8,258 bases of DNA from contig CANHTE010000042.1 of NCBI GenBank assembly GCA_947462945.1, positions 1-8,258 of the forward strand, given 5' to 3'. Of this stretch, positions 6,485 to 8,258 are shown one piece after another. Position 1 is the first letter of the stretch, and every line of letters begins with the position of its first letter. A program made the translations under genes and the position numbers. The stretch is from Acetobacteraceae bacterium (GTDB lineage Bacteria > Pseudomonadota > Alphaproteobacteria > Acetobacterales > Acetobacteraceae). The notes under the pieces are model-generated. The model saw only the letters and a list, made by a program, of their open reading frames with translations, did no database searches and was not told the DNA's origin.

Positions 6485-6772
6485 ATGCGGCCGGGCACAG
6501 GCGACGTCACCCCCATGGCGCTGCCGAGGCTGCGACAAAATCCGGGCCGGGCTGAGGGTTTCGTTGTTTGCGCGTGGTTCGCGCCCATGGGTGGTTCGCA
6601 ACAAACAATTCGCAAGCACGCCCGTCTTTTGACCTGCCTCCTGCATGGCGGAAGTGGCGCTGCGTCTCCCGCCCGGCACACGCCAAGGGGTGTGCCGCGC
6701 CCTCGTTGCGAGCAACCATCTTCAGCAATCGCCGTTTATTGCAAGCCATGCAAGGAAAAGGGCGCCCCGACC
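6485..6772. other. Divergent intergenic region between ABC exporter and stress genes
   Basis: These 288 bases hold no convincing gene; the open frames here are short or are extensions of flanking genes with low-complexity sequence. Promoters for both divergent units should lie here. Visible elements are a candidate stress promoter on the + strand near the right end (6712-6738), two direct copies of GTGGTTCGC (6574-6582 and 6591-6599) with the palindrome CCCATGGG (6584-6591) between them, and an outer inverted pair TTGTTTG (6564-6570) and CAAACAA (6602-6608). I could not identify a convincing sigma-70 promoter for the leftward ABC genes. Confidence 0.6.
6712..6738 (+). promoter_or_regulatory. 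Candidate sigma EcfG (general stress) promoter
   Basis: GCAAC (6712-6716), a 16-base spacer, then CGTT (6733-6736) differs at one position from the alphaproteobacterial EcfG consensus GGAAC-N16/17-CGTT. Transcription would start a few bases after 6738, about 30 bases before the DUF892 ATG. DUF892 and Mn-catalase genes are frequent members of general stress regulons, which fits. With such a short degenerate motif, chance occurrence is a real possibility. Confidence 0.4.
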
Positions 6773-7231
6773 ATGCAAATCAACGATCTGTCTTTGCTCA
6801 CCTTGAAGGATATTCATTTCGCCGAGCGGCAATTGTTGAAGGCATTGCCAGAAATGGCCTTCACCAACCATCGTGAGGGGACGCAAGGTCAGGTCGAGCC
6901 TCTGCAGCGGGTGTTTGAAATCCCCGGCAAGCGTGCCGCTGGTCAAACCTGCGAGCCCATCCTGGGCCTGATCCAGGAATGCGAGGAGCTCCTGGAGGAA
7001 GCGCCGGCGCCGAGTGCCGTGCGCGACGCCGGGCTGATCGCCCGTGGCCGGGCGGTCGAGCATTGCGAAATGGCCCGCTACACCACCCTCGCCGCCTGGC
7101 CGCAGCTCATGCAGCAGGAGAAGATCGCCGCGCTGTTGCGCGCGAACCTCGCCGAGGCGGAATCCGCCGAAGCGTTGCTGACCGAAGTCGCCGAGACATC
7201 GGTCCATTCGGAAGCCCTGGCCGAGGCCTGA
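6773..7231 (+). CDS. DUF892/YciE-YciF-like ferritin-fold protein, shortened and possibly degenerate
   Basis: A 152-residue protein recognisable as the DUF892 family by LTLKDIHFAERQLLKALPEMA (9-29), HREGTQGQVE (33-42), VRDAGLIARGRAVEHCEMARYTTLAAW (83-109) and a glutamate-rich last helix. The family is a four-helix ferritin-like bundle, usually 160-170 residues, induced by stress; its biochemical role is poorly known. Compared from memory with E. coli YciF, 11 residues are missing between A29 and F30, in frame. The usual HxEET is HREGT, so a highly conserved glutamate is Gly36. Other unusual residues are Pro43, Pro51 and Cys98 (usually Tyr in VEHYE). Several early codons end in A or T, unlike the neighbours. 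I chose the ATG at 6773 because family similarity starts there; a loose purine-rich run precedes it. The catalase gene follows after 54 bases, likely in the same transcript. It may be a diverged functional protein or an early pseudogene. Confidence 0.85.
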   Translation: MQINDLSLLTLKDIHFAERQLLKALPEMAFTNHREGTQGQVEPLQRVFEIPGKRAAGQTCEPILGLIQECEELLEEAPAPSAVRDAGLIARGRAVEHCEMARYTTLAAWPQLMQQEKIAALLRANLAEAESAEALLTEVAETSVHSEALAEA

Positions 7232-7274
7232 ACCCCGACCGCTTCCCCCTCACGATTTCGGCCGCACCATATCC

Positions 7275-7280
7275 GGGAGA
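7275..7280 (+). promoter_or_regulatory. Ribosome binding site of the Mn-catalase gene
   Basis: GGGAGA lies 5 bases before the ATG at 7286, and decides this start, giving the family-typical N-terminus MFYH. Confidence 0.75.
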
Positions 7281-7285
7281 TCACG

Positions 7286-8065
7286 ATGTTCTATCACCGC
7301 AAAGAGACCATGATGCCGGTCAATGTTGGCACGCCCGACGCGCAATTCGGCCAATACCTGCTCGAACAATTCGGCGGGGCGACGGGCGAATTGACCGCCG
7401 CCTTGCAATACTGGGTTCAGGCCTTCCATGTCACGGACCCTTCGATCCGGGACATGTTGCAGGATATCGCCATCGAGGAATTCGGCCATCTTGAAATGGT
7501 GGGCCATCTGATCGTGCAGCACACGGCCAAGCTGGACCAGACGCCGGTCTATGAAGCACCGCTGTTTCAGATGAAGGGGATCGGCCCGCATCTTTTGGAT
7601 AGCCATGGTTGCGCCTGGACGGCCGCCTATGTGCAATCGGGTGGCAATGTGGTGCGTGATCTGCGCGCCAATATCGCGGCCGAAGCCGGCGCCCGACAGA
7701 CCTATGAGGCGCTGATCAATCGTTGTGACGATGAAGGCACCCGCAAGGTCCTGGTGCATCTTCTCACGCGTGAGATCACCCATGCGCAGATGTTCATGAA
7801 GGCGCTGGACGGAATGGGCAAGCTGGGTGACCCGATGTTCGGGACGGTCGAGCCGGATGAGACGGTCAATATCGTCTTCAACCTGTCCAGCGGTGATGAC
7901 TATCGTGGCCCCTGGAATGAGGGCAAGATGCATGATGGCCAGAAGATCGACTACATCGCAGATCCGCAGCCGCGTGGCACAATTCCCGCGTCCCCGGTGA
8001 ACAGCGATGATGAGCAGACCCTGACGCCCGTGGGGCGGCCGGCCTCCGGAACTGGAGATCGGTGA
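7286..8065 (+). CDS. Manganese catalase family protein (non-haem)
   Basis: A 259-residue ferritin-like protein starting MFYH, as in close family members. The dimanganese ligand set known from the Lactobacillus plantarum enzyme can be matched: E35 (in GATGELTAA), E65 and H68 (IEEFGH), E133 (NIAAEAGAR) and H166, with E163 (REITH) at the place of the second-shell catalytic glutamate. The Arg next to the third ligand glutamate in L. plantarum is Ala132 here, so the active-site access differs. The four-helix core is followed by a loop region with NIVFNLSSGDDYRGPW and a polar, probably flexible tail after about residue 225. The enzyme would break down hydrogen peroxide in the cytoplasm to water and oxygen. 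It follows the DUF892 gene by 54 bases with its own ribosome site and is closed by a strong terminator, so both probably form one stress-induced transcript. Catalase activity is likely but not proven for every family member. Confidence 0.93.
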   Translation: MFYHRKETMMPVNVGTPDAQFGQYLLEQFGGATGELTAALQYWVQAFHVTDPSIRDMLQDIAIEEFGHLEMVGHLIVQHTAKLDQTPVYEAPLFQMKGIGPHLLDSHGCAWTAAYVQSGGNVVRDLRANIAAEAGARQTYEALINRCDDEGTRKVLVHLLTREITHAQMFMKALDGMGKLGDPMFGTVEPDETVNIVFNLSSGDDYRGPWNEGKMHDGQKIDYIADPQPRGTIPASPVNSDDEQTLTPVGRPASGTGDR

Positions 8066-8075
8066 AGCCGGATTG

Positions 8076-8107
8076 TCGGCGGGGCCGCAAGCCCCGCCGA
8101 GTTTCTT
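8076..8107 (+). terminator. Intrinsic terminator after the Mn-catalase gene
   Basis: A perfect 10-base stem (TCGGCGGGGC at 8076-8085 with GCCCCGCCGA at 8091-8100) and a five-base CGCAA loop is followed by GTTTCTT. It begins 10 bases after the catalase stop, the expected place for a Rho-independent terminator of the stress unit. Confidence 0.85.
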
Positions 8108-8117
8108 GTGAGGGAGC

Positions 8118-8258
8118 ATGCAGCGCGCCCTCTCGCCACCCACAGAAGCGGCCCCCTCTGCTTGGAATGCGCCAGGCCCTGCCGGGCGCGGCGCCCCGCG
8201 GATTGCCCGCAGCCTTGGCCAATATGCTGTCCCGCGAAGTCGCGTGACGCGGTCGCCC
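8118..8258 (+). CDS. Possible start of an unidentified gene, cut by window end
   Basis: An ATG at 8118 opens a frame without stop to the end of the window (47 codons visible). A purine-rich AGGGAG sits directly before it, but closer than usual spacing. The peptide begins MQRALSPPTEAAPSAW and is rich in Pro, Ala and Arg, with no motif I recognise; it could be a disordered N-terminus or a chance open frame in GC-rich DNA. Its place just after a terminator is consistent with a new transcription unit, but no promoter was identified. Confidence 0.3.
   Translation, partial: MQRALSPPTEAAPSAWNAPGPAGRGAPRIARSLGQYAVPRSRVTRSP

Noticed and set aside
6485..6715. 77-codon N-terminal extension of the ABC ATPase
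   Set aside because: The extension is Arg/Ala-rich, has no recognised domain and occupies the divergent promoter region; family similarity begins right after the ATG at 6484.
5861..6772. In-frame upstream extension of the DUF892 gene
   Set aside because: It runs antisense through the ABC ATPase and has no family similarity; the DUF892 homology starts at the ATG at 6773.
8062..8247. 61-codon frame overlapping the end of the catalase gene and the terminator
   Set aside because: It begins inside the catalase stop region, reads through the terminator hairpin, and has an Arg/Pro-rich composition without any motif.

Overview
The window is GC-rich and densely coded, with genes that overlap by 4 bases and glycosyltransferase, asparagine-synthase-like, ABC-2 exporter and ferritin-like stress proteins of a kind common in Alphaproteobacteria. 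My best guess is Rhodospirillales, perhaps an Acetobacteraceae (Roseomonas-like) chromosome. That placement is an inference from style and protein resemblance; no rRNA or other marker gene is present. I saw no tRNA, IS element, CRISPR array or phage gene.

Region 1 (bases 1-4905, + strand) is one tight surface-glycan operon, entered part-way. It holds the C-terminal part of a family 9 (heptosyltransferase-like) glycosyltransferase, a family 2 glycosyltransferase resembling the WaaE/KdtX lipopolysaccharide-core enzymes, two family 4 (GT-B) glycosyltransferases, and a glutamine-dependent asparagine-synthase-like amidotransferase. The first four genes overlap one another by 4 bases (ATGA, TTGA, TTGA), and the fifth follows 11 bases later behind a strong ribosome binding site. 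Together they look like enzymes that extend a lipopolysaccharide core or related glycan on the cytoplasmic face of the inner membrane. The last gene either makes asparagine or amidates a sugar acid.

Region 2 (4929-6484, - strand) is a two-gene ABC-2 exporter, ATPase then permease, with an ATGA overlap. It converges on the glycan operon with only 23 bases between. Its substrate cannot be read from the sequence. The ATPase has no glutamine where the Q-loop should be.

Region 3 (6485-6772) is a 288-base divergent intergenic region. It holds a plausible general-stress (sigma EcfG-type) promoter reading rightwards and some short repeats.

Region 4 (6773-8107, + strand) is a two-gene stress unit: a DUF892/YciE-like ferritin-fold protein that appears shortened and eroded, then an apparently intact manganese-catalase-family protein with all expected metal ligands. 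It closes with a clear intrinsic terminator. A weakly supported open frame starts at 8118 and runs off the window.

The points most worth a second look are the apparent 11-residue in-frame loss and unusual substitutions in the DUF892 protein, its possible EcfG promoter, the amidotransferase at the end of a glycosyltransferase operon, and the Q-loop change in the ATPase. I found no clear evidence of an entirely new system.
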